Part shown: positions 1 through 8,050 of the stretch, piece after piece
Position numbering within the stretch: position 1 is the stretch's first letter
How the letters are laid out: the number at the start of each line of letters is the position of its first letter
NCBI GenBank assembly: GCA_030141605.1
Contig: JAQGDQ010001912.1
Span: 1-21,222, forward strand
Source: Tubiluchus corallicola
Lineage: Eukaryota > Priapulida > Priapulimorpha > Priapulimorphida > Tubiluchidae
DNA: 21,222 bases
Direction of reading: 5' to 3'
The notes under the pieces: model-generated
Told to the model about the DNA's origin: nothing
Database searches by the model: none
What the model saw: only the letters and a program-made list of their open reading frames with translations
Position numbers and translations under genes: made by a program

Positions 1-692
1 TGTAAAATTTAATGTTTTTTTTGTAATATTGTTTTGTAAAATATTTTAATATTGTGTTTGCAAATTTGTAAATATGTTCATTTATTGTATATAATTAGGC
101 CTTAGTTTTACACTTTAGTTTTTTTTAGTCTGCACTGGACGCATTTGTCTTGAACAGTGTTGTTTTTAACATTACGCTGAGGATTACTCAATTTTATAAT
201 ATAAACTTGTATACTAAAATATTAAATGAAATTTTTATTATTATTGTGAACTATAAAACTTTTAGCAAAATCATAACTATCTCGAAACACTGCCCTCTAT
301 TTTACTGCTTTTCATTAAAATCATTAAGTGCTTGATATTACATCTGGTACCGATTCTGCTCAGCTGTACTACCAAAGCGGTAAACCTCTGAGGCAGGCTG
401 CGGCGGCTTCGAATTTATTAAACATCCATGGTTGTTCAGGCGGTAGTACAATTATAGGCTTATAGGCTACGTCTTACGATGTTCGATTCTCAAGCGTACG
501 AAACTTAGAAATTTAAAGTTTAAACACAGCTATTGTAAGGCCCGCAGTCTTAATTTCTTTAAATTCTGTTTTAATTACATCAGTTGGAAATTTCTTATTA
601 ACAACGTCGTGTCTTTTTACAATTCAACGGATGGGTTAGCATTGAACCACATTACTCTGCCGTTATGGCAGTTGCTGTTGTTTATAGCCATC
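1..692 (+). repeat. Repeat X, forward copy: duplicated gene-upstream region
   Basis: This stretch is nearly identical to 10484-11150 and, inverted, to 1060-1741. A shorter, internally deleted copy lies at 15938-16310. In the copies in front of genes B and C the same sequence runs straight into the promoter and exon 1, so X is the distal 5' flank of the Q-rich gene family. Here it is decapitated: after the promoter-start block TTACTCTGCCGTT it switches to a short tract matching 1060-1095 inverted, then to LINE sequence. No TATA/Inr core or exon follows, so this is a promoter-flank orphan. It is AT-rich except for a GC-richer block at about 328-465. Confidence 0.85.
328..465 (+). other. Short open block in repeat X, possible exon relic
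   Basis: This is a 46-codon open stretch after an in-frame TAA, without an ATG of its own. It is markedly more GC-rich than the rest of X. It reads VLDITSGTDSAQLYYQSGK onward and ends at TAG. Parallel blocks lie at 10811-10948 (+), 16010-16147 (+) and 1294-1431 (-). The two base differences I noticed among the copies (GGT/GGC and GCG/GCT) are synonymous in this frame. It could be an upstream exon, a relic, or simply a conserved regulatory block; no family is recognised. Confidence 0.2.
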
Positions 693-905
693 TTGTTCTT
701 AATTCTTAACACCAGATTGTTCTGCAGACGATACAAACCTATTTTTATCACAGGAGGACAAATGTTAACATATTTTAGATTTTGCAATAAGAAGATTTTA
801 AACACTTTAGCATTGATCAAGAAATAAATTTACTTGGGGCATTGCAAGTGTAAGCAGGGAGTCGTGGCATAGAGGTGAGTAGAATCAGTTTACTTGGACG
901 TGTGA
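686..905 (+). mobile_element. Decayed non-LTR retrotransposon (LINE) RT fragment 1
   Basis: This segment parallels 7836-8050. It keeps sequence equivalent to the RT region with NTRLF, DDTNLF and LSQ-like pieces, then the LNTLALI segment. Several indels break the frame (an extra T gives TTCTGCAGACGAT in place of TTCGCAGACGAT). It is a 5'-truncated, inactive copy lying between inverted copies of repeat X. It is identified by homology to the clearer fragment downstream, not by an intact domain. Confidence 0.6.
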
Positions 906-1090
906 TTCATTGAATACGATGATAAAGGCCTGACGTCGCGCGCGTTATAACGTATTGAAATTGCTACACCTTCTTGGTTACATTCCAGACCTCAGAAAGT
1001 TCGGAAGTAATATTTTGTCGCTTGCAAACTTTCATTTTCAAAGTAATATTTTACGAAGCAAGATGCCTATAAACAACAACCACCATAACG
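906..1090 (+). repeat. Non-coding segment shared with 8051-8239
   Basis: This segment follows LINE fragment 1 exactly as its counterpart follows LINE fragment 2. It contains CCTGACGTCGCGCGCGTTAT, then a tract ending GCAAGATGCCTATAAACAAC. At 8212 the same ATGCCT opens a reading frame; here the frame is cut off by the junction with inverted repeat X. The RT fragment and this segment were therefore copied as one block. Confidence 0.6.
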
Positions 1091-1958
1091 GCAGAGTAAT
1101 GTGGTTCACTGCTAATCCTGTTTTCTATCCGTTGAATTGTAAAAAGACACGACGTTGTTAATAAGAAATTTCCAACTGATGTAATTAAAACAGAATTTAA
1201 AGAAATTAAGACTGCGGGCCTTACAATAGCTGTGTTTAAACTTTAAATTTCTGAGTTTCGTACGCTTGAGAATCGAACATCGTAAGATGTAGCCTATAAG
1301 CCTATAATTGTACTGCCGCCTGAACAACCATGGATGTTTAATAAATTCGAAGCAGCCGCAGCCTGCCTCAGAGGTTTACCGCTTTGGTAGTACAGCTGAG
1401 CAGAATCGGTACCAGATGTAATATCAAGCACTTAATGATTTTAATGAAAAGCAGTAAAATAGAGGGCAGTGTTTCGAGATAGTTATGATTTTGCTAAAAG
1501 TTTTATAGTTCACAATAATAATAAAAATTTCATTTAATATTTTAGTATACAAGTTTATATTATAAAATTGAGTAATCCTCAGCGTAATGTTAAAAACAAC
1601 ACTGTTCAAGACAAATGCGTCCAGTGCAGACTAAAAAAAACTAAAGTGTAAAACTAAGGCCTAATTATATACAATAAATGAACATATTTACAAACACAAT
1701 ATTAAAATATTTTACAAAACAATATTACAAAAAAAACGTTAAATTTTACAAGACATATTTTACACTATATATACATTTAACATGACACAACAGAAACATG
1801 TTTTACATTACATAATTTTTTTTTAATTTTACATTTTTAATCGTTTTTAGGGGCGGGGGTAGATGAAAATTGGTCTGTGTAATTAGTATTCAACTTCAAC
1901 ATTGTGCATCTGATACTAATTGAACCTTATACTTCCACATTGATACATCTGAACCTTA

Positions 1959-1994
1959 TATATATTAATCCCATACCAGCGAAATTAATATATA
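1959..1994. other. AT stem with conserved CCATACCAGCGAA loop
   Basis: TATATATTAAT (1959-1969) and ATTAATATATA (1984-1994) form a perfect 11-bp stem around a 14-nt loop, CCCATACCAGCGAA. The same hairpin occurs in the right IR arm near 10227-10262. Variants occur at 12361-12389 (loop in antisense) and 18735-18776. At the last two sites it sits at the end of repeat R, so it may be the terminal structure of that element. Confidence 0.5.
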
Positions 1995-3238
1995 CGATTG
2001 GGACAACTTGAAAATAGTAAAATTAATAACATTCAAAACACGGAAAGATATAATTATGGTATCTAAAATTGTGCGTAACTTTAAAGTTTCCAACTGCCGC
2101 AAGACCTACCTCAGTCCGAAAATCGTAAAATGATTACTTCGCCTATGTCTCTCACACCTGCCCCCGACAACACTAAATTAAAACATGCTGTCCTGATAGA
2201 CCGAAATATTTCCTAAACACCACATTTAAATCTGTGGCTCGATTGGCAGTGTGACTATCATTGTTTCTACAGCACAAACTGTGTAATGAGGTAGGCTGCT
2301 GTACGAGAGGGTGAGTTGCTAATTGCTGGCTTAGTTTACTAGGTTGGGTTGATAAAAATCAAAGTTTATATACAATAAAATGAATTCAGTATTCGTAAAT
2401 TGAGTAGGATTTAGGTTATAAAAGCTTATATTATATTATGTTTAGTTTGATTAAAAGTCAGTATTACTATTGTATTCACCAGATGTCTTAGTAAACGCAA
2501 CATACAAGCGTCTGTAATGTATTAGTTAAACAAATACTGAACAATTCTGACAGGAGAAATAATTATAAAGATGTAAAAAAATTACAAAACAATACAGAAA
2601 ATTGGAAAAATAGAGGTAGACTACGCTACTAGTACTAAGAATAAGCCCTGAAAATGATTTTCACCAACATGAAACTCAAATTGTCATTAATGATAAACAG
2701 GACAAGGCAAGTTTACACTAAGTAGACCTGTATGTCTTCGAATGAACATAAACTTTTCAGGTAGAAATTTTAAAGAAAAATCTGTAAGGCGGTTAAGAAA
2801 GGAAAACCGTCAGCACTTAAACTGTTTGTGGTGTGCTAAAGGAAAGGACAAGTCACTTGCCATGATAGGTTTATTTTACTGTCATCACTTGAACTTAAAA
2901 AACGAAACTGGCCATAAAGCATAAATCTAAAATGTACTAAATCTGAATAGAAATTTTCAGACGTGGTGGTTGCTGCCATTCACTTGAAAATCATGACGTA
3001 ACTAAGAGACTACGCGATTCTTTGTAAACGCTTTGTGCATTTCCGTAAGCTGCTTAAACTAATTCAACCTTCTGCAGCCTGATATTTACGCAAAAATGTT
3101 ACAAAATTGGCTATCTAAGTTTTTTGTAGAAACTGTTTATATTTTTGGTAAAGATTGGCAGTGCGCAACTTTTCTTAAGGCGAATGACATCATTGAAGGA
3201 AGAATAGGCTTTGAAAGTAGGAGCACCCAAGCATGAAG

Positions 3239-3300
3239 TACCGTATTTATTCGAGTATGACGCGCAAAATTTTCTACCTAAAAAGAACTCAAAGTTTGGG
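3239..3300 (-). mobile_element. Truncated MITE end
   Basis: Starting TACCGTATTTATTCGAGTAT, this matches the right terminal region of the complete MITE-like element at 8575-8982 in inverted orientation. It breaks off after AAAGTTTGGG, so only about 62 bp of the element were copied into this arm. Confidence 0.7.
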
Positions 3301-4071
3301 GCAGATTTTCAATATTTAGTGATTTCTAGCAATAGGTGGCGCAAGTGTAGCTTTTTTACCGGGAAAGACTGCGCCATATTAAGCCGTCTGCAACAATTGC
3401 ATGAAGTAATGCAGTAGGTGATTTGTTTGTTATTATCATTGACATTTGAGTAAGACTGCTTGTTTATCAGCGTGTGCTAACAAACGGTAGGCCTAACGAA
3501 CATGAGTACTAAAATTAAATAATTAAAATGAAACCTATTAGGAAAGTGTGCTACAAGAACATTTGATTCTAAAAACCTAACATTTAGAATCATGATCATG
3601 ACAATACACTGTATTAACAGTATAATGACAACTACTGTATTATATTGAATTCTTAAGCCGTGCTTATGTGAATGATAATTAATTGATATAAATATTTATT
3701 AGACAAATTTTGTATCTTTAAAAATTCAGTTAACTTTCAAATTAAGCACAAGAAAACCATCCACTTACATAAAAACTTTATACCACTTACATAATGCCTT
3801 TTTGCATGCGGGGCTTGCAACGACATTAATACAGACCATTAGGCACAGCCATTTTAATGGGTCATTTGATACAGGCTTAGATAAAAATAAGAATAAAGAT
3901 ACGTTTTTGATTAGTGACTGGCACACCCAGGATGGGGGGCAGCAATTTTTTACCAATTGGCATGAACACAATTCAACGTTGCCTTTTCTTCACCTGATTT
4001 GCGTTTGCATAAGTGACGTCATATAATGGCGCCATCAAAACAGTATTGCGGAAGATTTAAAATGAAAACAA
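3301..4071. other. Intergenic stretch with no recognised gene
   Basis: This is single-copy within the window and AT-rich. Short overlapping open frames on both strands (around 3765-4026) have no recognisable domain and no supporting splice or promoter context. The only notable site is the octamer/CRE composite near 4003-4021. Confidence 0.4.
4002..4028 (+). promoter_or_regulatory. Octamer-like + CRE composite with TATA-like tail
   Basis: GTTTGCATA is followed two bases later by a perfect palindromic CRE, TGACGTCA (4014-4021), then TATAATGGCGCC. The pairing resembles the octamer and CRE/ATF sites of some pol II promoters. A similar pair in the opposite orientation lies at 20427-20441. No gene was identified directly downstream, so promoter function is unproven. 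Confidence 0.25.
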
Positions 4072-4175
4072 GCAAAAATTGCTTTTAACGTGAGTACGAT
4101 ATAAATTGTGCAAAAATTGCTATAACGTGAGTACGATATAAATTGTGCAAAAAATTGCTATAAAGTAATATAAAT
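4072..4175 (+). repeat. 37-38 bp tandem repeat, about 2.7 copies
   Basis: The unit begins GCAAAAATTGCTATAACGTG and ends in GTACGATATAAATTGT. Copies start at 4072, 4110 and 4147; the third is partial and diverged. Confidence 0.8.
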
Positions 4176-4379
4176 TTTTAAAGTGACATTTCTCAAACCT
4201 ACTTCCGGCCCTCCTTTTCTTGTCCTTTAAATTGTTAGTGACCTTTGACAAAGAAGTTTTTTGATAAATTGTATAAGGGCGAACAATAATGCCCGATCAT
4301 TGGAGCTGCGACTTTGGTGTGCACAAGTTCTGATCACTGAATTTGCTAGTATTCAGATAACTGGAGCAGCCATTAAAAT

Positions 4380-4535
4380 ATGCTGCGCTCGAATGAACTC
4401 GCACCTGAACTGGCACCAGCACAACGTCAAATAAATTCCCGAGTCAGATACTCCTGTTTTGCAATTGTGTGTATATGCTGGGCATGCACGGTAATAAAAT
4501 TATTGAAAAGGTCTTCCGTCTTGTCTTCCTGCCAG
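4380..4535 (+). other. Possible exon or LTR-like remnant ending at a strong splice donor
   Basis: An ATG at 4380 opens a 52-codon frame (MLRSNELAPELAPAQRQINS and onward) that ends exactly at CTGCCAG|GTAAGT (4535/4536), a near-consensus donor. An AATAAA-type hexamer at about 4494 lies before this donor, which also fits the 3' part of an LTR. No matching acceptor or second LTR was found. No protein family is recognised. Confidence 0.2.
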
Positions 4536-5338
4536 GTAAGTCTCCTTTGCGTTTCTGCGCAAGCGCAGCATTTCTTACTATTTGACACGTAACTTCACAT
4601 TGAGCTTGCTCTTTTCATACTACATTTAAAATAATGTGGAGTGCAAGTCGCTGCAACAGGACGTGTCCACAATGTAGTGTAAGCCGTAGTTAAGACCAGA
4701 GAATCATAGATAACCATTGTTCATTACTAATTGGGATTCACTTGATAGTGGTGTGATGCTGCACACGCCTGACCAGAAAACGGATAAACGCTTTTCTATA
4801 AATGTACAATAAATTAATGCAGTTTATACTTTCCATTATAAGTAAGTAACAGTCGATTCTTGCCATGTCTAGACATGCTACCAACCTAAGATGTTGGAGC
4901 ACCTACTGAAAAATGCACGATTGAGAAAAAATGGGGAACAAAGATTGACAGGAAACTGTATTTATTGAGCGGGCGCCTGGTATTCAGAAAATCACAGAAT
5001 TACACCTATATTTTAAAATATCTTACTGTCATTTAATGCATTTGTCAAGTATTTAACAAATGTTGCTGTTCTTTAAATGAATTTTTGTACTTGTGCTGCT
5101 AGTTTAGTTGTGTATTTAGCAATATGTGAAATATTAGGAAGAAGATGTTTAATGCGGTCTGTAATTTTAGGTACTTGCAGATAAAAACGAAGCCAGGGTT
5201 ACCAGCGTGAAATGATAATTGATACTTCATGATAATTGTGGTTATGGCGGCCTAGAGATTTAACATGAAAAAACTACCGGCACTGGACCTTGAGTTTATC
5301 AGACATTAAATTTACCCGACATTATATTAATTAATAAC
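4536..5338. other. Intergenic stretch, nothing recognised
   Basis: AT-rich sequence with no supported gene, repeat or RNA. It contains a 20-bp dyad at 4861-4880 (TGCCATGTCTAGACATGCTA), noted under findings. Confidence 0.4.
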
Positions 5339-5374
5339 TTGACACTTAGCAGCGCCGTGTTTTATACACTTCGG

Positions 5375-5604
5375 CGGATAGAAAACAGGATTAACCGTGC
5401 ATCACATTACTCTGGCGTTAGAGTACACACTATGATTGGAATTGATATATTTCGCACTCGCGTTAGAGTACACACTATAAAAATTTTTGCTGCTCAATAT
5501 CTGAAACAGTACGTGTACTCTAACGTCCGCGTAACAAGAACAATTAACAACGTCGTCTTTAATCCCAGGCTAACTATAAAAATACCCTAGCCGCCACGGT
5601 TTCA
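5375..5604 (+). promoter_or_regulatory. Promoter of Q-rich gene copy A
   Basis: This region aligns with the promoters of copies B and C. Two direct motifs of the type CGTTAGAGTACACAC (5415-5430, 5461-5475) are followed by one in reverse, GTGTACTCTAACG (5513-5525). A TATA-like box follows the second motif (5476). The proximal core is TATAAAAA at 5575-5582 with an initiator-like TCA whose A is at 5604, about 29 nt downstream. This spacing is kept in all copies. The predicted 5' UTR is about 52 nt. Unlike B and C, sequence upstream of 5339 is not repeat X. Confidence 0.65.
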
Positions 5605-5655
5605 CCACTACCTCAAAAAACGTCATTACAACAAGAAGTTGGTTTATCTTTCAAG

Positions 5656-6311
5656 ATGCGTTTAATCCTGTTATTTGGTGTTCTTTCGGTTTGTCCTTTG
5701 GTTTTCGGAGGCAAAAACAATATTTCGAAGGTAATAAATATTTTAACAATCACTAAGCCTACACATTAGCATTCATTATCAAAATATCTAAAACTGCTGA
5801 TTTAAGTCTAAAGTTTTCTGAATAACATGTTGGGTTTAAAATGAATGTAAATGAAATGAAGAATAATTTTCCATGTTGTTTGAAAAATCTTTGTTTTTTT
5901 AACAAAAATATGTCTATGTTACAGAGAATGGAAGAATTGCAATTGAATCCAGCATGCCATAGACGACATGAACCAGCAGATCCAGAACAACAGCCACAAG
6001 AACAACAGCCACAGCCACAAGAACAACAGCCACAGCCACAACAACAACCACAACAACAAGAACACCAACAACAAATCCTCGCACAATTCATGGCACACGT
6101 GCAAACACAACTTGAACGAATTTCACACATACAGCAACAGCAACAATTACAACAACAGCAAAACCACTACCAGCAAATACATCAACAAAATCAACAACAC
6201 AGAAACAGACAATACAGACAACGACCATACTTTCCACAAAGACGGCGCCCAACCAGAGGGAACAATTGTAGATGTGGAAAAACTGTTTACAATTTCTATA
6301 ACTCACAATGA
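5656..6311 (+). CDS. Secreted glutamine-rich protein, copy A (intact, two exons)
   Basis: Exon 1 (5656-5730) encodes 25 residues, MRLILLFGVLSVCPLVFGG plus KNNISK, a typical signal peptide. It ends at AAG|GTAATA. The intron 5731-5924 (194 nt, phase 0) ends in TTACAG. Exon 2 (5925-6311) adds 128 residues, giving 153 in all. Order after the signal peptide: MEELQLNP leader; QPQEQ repeats; the family core QQQILAQFMAHVQTQLERIS (about residues 73-92); a polyQ tract; then a basic tail with RQYRQRPY, CRCGK and terminal VYNFYNSQ. Only this copy has no early stop. The ATG has A at -3 and follows the TATA/Inr pair at the expected distance. A histone-type hairpin lies 48 nt after TGA. No known family is recognised. 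It is probably a secreted structural, matrix or secretion protein, but that is inference. Confidence 0.75.
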
Positions 6312-6358
6312 GGAAAAGCTGTGACGAAGTACACCACTTCTGCATAAAATAACCAACA

Positions 6359-6396
6359 GGCCCTTTTCAGGGCCACAAAATTTATCCGAAAGAAAA
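6359..6396 (+). terminator. Histone-type 3' end signal (stem-loop + purine element), copy A
   Basis: GGCCCTTTTCAGGGCC (6359-6374) is a 6-bp stem with a TTTC tetraloop, flanked by CCAACA on the left and ACAAA on the right. After 13 nt comes GAAAGAAAA (6388-6396), resembling the histone downstream element that pairs with U7 snRNA. Stem length, loop, flanks and spacing match metazoan replication-dependent histone mRNAs. It lies 48 nt after the stop codon of copy A. A conventional AATAAA is also present further on (6514-6519), so either 3' end could be used. Confidence 0.7.
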
Positions 6397-6884
6397 TTCT
6401 GATTTTGCAAATTCAACTCAATTTTGCAAAATTTAATTTTAAACTTTAATTCAAACACAATATTTTTTATTTTTGTTTCCTTCATAACAATAATATACAA
6501 ATTGCATATGTCAAATAAAACTTAGTTTTAACCGTTTAGTGGTTAATATTCAATCAAATAATATCGTTTTGAACGTATTGGCCATTATTTGCCTCTATAT
6601 GCTGTAAGCTGAGAACTCATACACAAGTTATATATAGCCAAAACGCAGTACGGCTTTGATTTGGTGCGAAAAACAAGAAAATAGTAACTGCGAAAAATGA
6701 TAATAATTAACAAACAACAATATGTGAAGACATACTATTACTGGTTTTCAAAATATTATACTTAATGCAAACCTATTTTATTTTCTCTCGATTGCTGTGA
6801 AAATAACAACTTTGAGTACGCGCTATAAAAACGTTTGCTGCAAAACAGGATTAGCCTTGCGCGCTGGCGTTAGAGTACACACTA
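6397..6884 (+). promoter_or_regulatory. Gene-downstream module with second promoter-like block
   Basis: This conserved 3' flank follows genes A, B and C. It includes AATAAA (6514-6519), the tract GTTTAGTGGTTAATATTCAA, and then sequence resembling the family promoter: a CTATAAAAACG box near 6824, AAAACAGGATTAGCC, and GCGTTAGAGTACACAC (6866-6881) leading to TATATAGA. In copy C the motif-bearing part is missing. It could drive a downstream or non-coding transcript; no protein product is supported. Confidence 0.4.
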
Positions 6885-7510
6885 TATAGATTTTGCTGAA
6901 TTAAAGCTATAAGCAATAATGGATGACGTCAGAATAATGCCTTTGCGTCGGCAGTTTTCTAAGCGAAAATTGCCGAAAATAGAACTCCTAATTAACTCGT
7001 CGGTACTCCTCTCAGTGGACCTGCCCTAAAATATAGCCCACATCATCGTGTAGCCCCGTTCTTCCTCTTTCTGATGAGCTATATATCTCCTTCCCAGAGT
7101 CCCACCGGGCGACGCTAGAACGTTTTTCCCGCAGGCTGTTTGGCCGAAATTTCGAAAAAATCGCGAGTTGGGTCCAGGAAAACGCCCGTTGCGGGGCGCC
7201 CTGGCCCTCTCACGAATTCTAAACATGCCTACTACAACCACCGCTAAACGGGCTATCTATCCATACCCAGTACCACCCTCGGCCCATTCCCGTTCTTCAG
7301 AAATAAGTTCTGCAGAAAACGGCCGAAAAAGGGCCATTTTTGGAGGTTTTTCGCCCCCCCCCCTCCTCCCGGTGGGCCCGATTCGAAAAATAAACCATCA
7401 ATGGCACGACACTAGATCGAGACCTTTCGTTTGATGTATAGATTGCCGCAAATGGTGCCCTCGTCGAAGCTGTAGCCTCGAACCTTATATATTAAGATAC
7501 CAAGCTAATA
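6885..7510 (+). repeat. Repeat R, copy 1
   Basis: A GC-richer repeat present in sense after each of the three genes (also 14301-14742 and 18122-18780), and in antisense fragments inside the 3' regions of genes B and C. It begins TTTGCTGAATTAAAGCTATA, carries a perfect CRE (6924-6931), a middle block with GGGGCGCCCTGGCCCTCTC, and a tail GTAGCCTCGAACCTTATATA. A 71-codon minus-strand frame (7026-7241) is open in all three copies, but the plus strand is also open, so coding is doubtful. No transposase, tRNA-like head or target-site duplication was seen. Confidence 0.75.
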
Positions 7511-7726
7511 AACCTACAGGATTTTTATTTAGATTTAATATTTTCTTTCAAACTTCACAAAGTTCATATACACATCACAAATTAATACAAATAATACAAT
7601 AAATCATAAAACATAACAATAACACAAATAATAATTAACGATATAACAAACTACGCCAATGACATCTAACTACAGAAGTAAAGTTTGCATCACTGTTTAA
7701 AATGTTCTTGCATATAAAATAGAAGG
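7511..7726. other. AT-rich stretch, nothing recognised
   Basis: A-rich sequence with scattered ACAAATAATA runs between repeat R and the LINE fragment. It may be decayed LINE or repeat sequence; no feature can be supported. Confidence 0.4.
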
Positions 7727-8050
7727 AAACCGTTTACGTCTATTGACTTATCAGAGTCTAAACTTGCTGATATAACCTGTGGTGGCCCACAGGGTTCTAC
7801 ATTGGGTCCATTGTTATTTCTTTTATATATTGATGATCTGCCATCTTGTTCTCAATTTAACACCAGATTGTTCGCAGACGATACAAACCTATTTTTATCA
7901 CAGGAGGACAAATGTTAACATATTTAGATTTTGCACAGAAAGATTTAAACACTTTAGCATTGATTCTAAGAAATAAATTTACTTGGGGCATTGCGGCAAG
8001 CAGGGAGTCGTGGCATAGGGAGGTGAGCAGAATCATGTCACTGGACGTGT
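7727..8050 (+). mobile_element. Non-LTR retrotransposon (LINE) RT fragment 2
   Basis: In one frame (through 7781) it reads PQGSTLGPLLFLLYIDDLP and then RLFADDTNLFLS. The first is the PQG motif and palm region; the FADD box is the RT catalytic aspartate pair. These are typical of Jockey/CR1-like LINE reverse transcriptases. After LSQEDK the frame shifts and continues as LDFAQKDLNTLALILRNKF to a TGA near 8048. Both ends are missing: there is no endonuclease domain and no 3' tail. It is an inactive pseudogene fragment, and clade assignment is tentative. Confidence 0.85.

Larger units (their letters stand above)
1060..3300. repeat. Left arm of long inverted repeat (partner 8921-11150)
   Basis: Reading this arm as its reverse complement reproduces 8921-11150 with few mismatches and small indels. 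One example is a 6-7-base difference near 1850 against 10382; another is a difference near 2866 against 9350. The outer part, to 1741, is repeat X inverted. The inner end stops at 3300, inside a MITE end, while the partner arm holds the whole MITE. No convincing gene lies in the arm. The open frame at 2742-2924 is not preserved in the partner. Confidence 0.9.

Noticed and set aside
150-335. 61-codon frame found at 150-335, 1424-1609 and 10633-10818
   Set aside because: Identical only because repeat X is duplicated. The fourth X copy lacks that part, and there is no coding signature.
2742-2924. 60-codon frame in the left inverted-repeat arm
   Set aside because: The matching right arm (about 9300-9480) has differences that do not preserve it, and no domain is recognisable.
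3765-4026. Overlapping 68- and 74-codon frames on opposite strands
   Set aside because: No recognised domain, no repeat partner and no gene context.
5841-5924. In-frame ATG upstream of exon 2 (MNVNEMKNNF start)
   Set aside because: This is intron sequence: it ends in TTACAG, and joining at 5730/5925 keeps phase and adds a signal peptide in all three copies.
5759-6130. Cys-rich or Leu/Phe-rich minus-strand frames opposite the Q-rich exons (also 11828-12076 and 16770-17030)
   Set aside because: They are complements of CAA/CAG repeats; the sense strand has signal peptide, splice sites and promoter.
7069-7076. CTGATGAG, the start of a hammerhead ribozyme core, in repeat R
   Set aside because: No GAAA partner or flanking stems at the right spacing, and the other R copies lack the motif.
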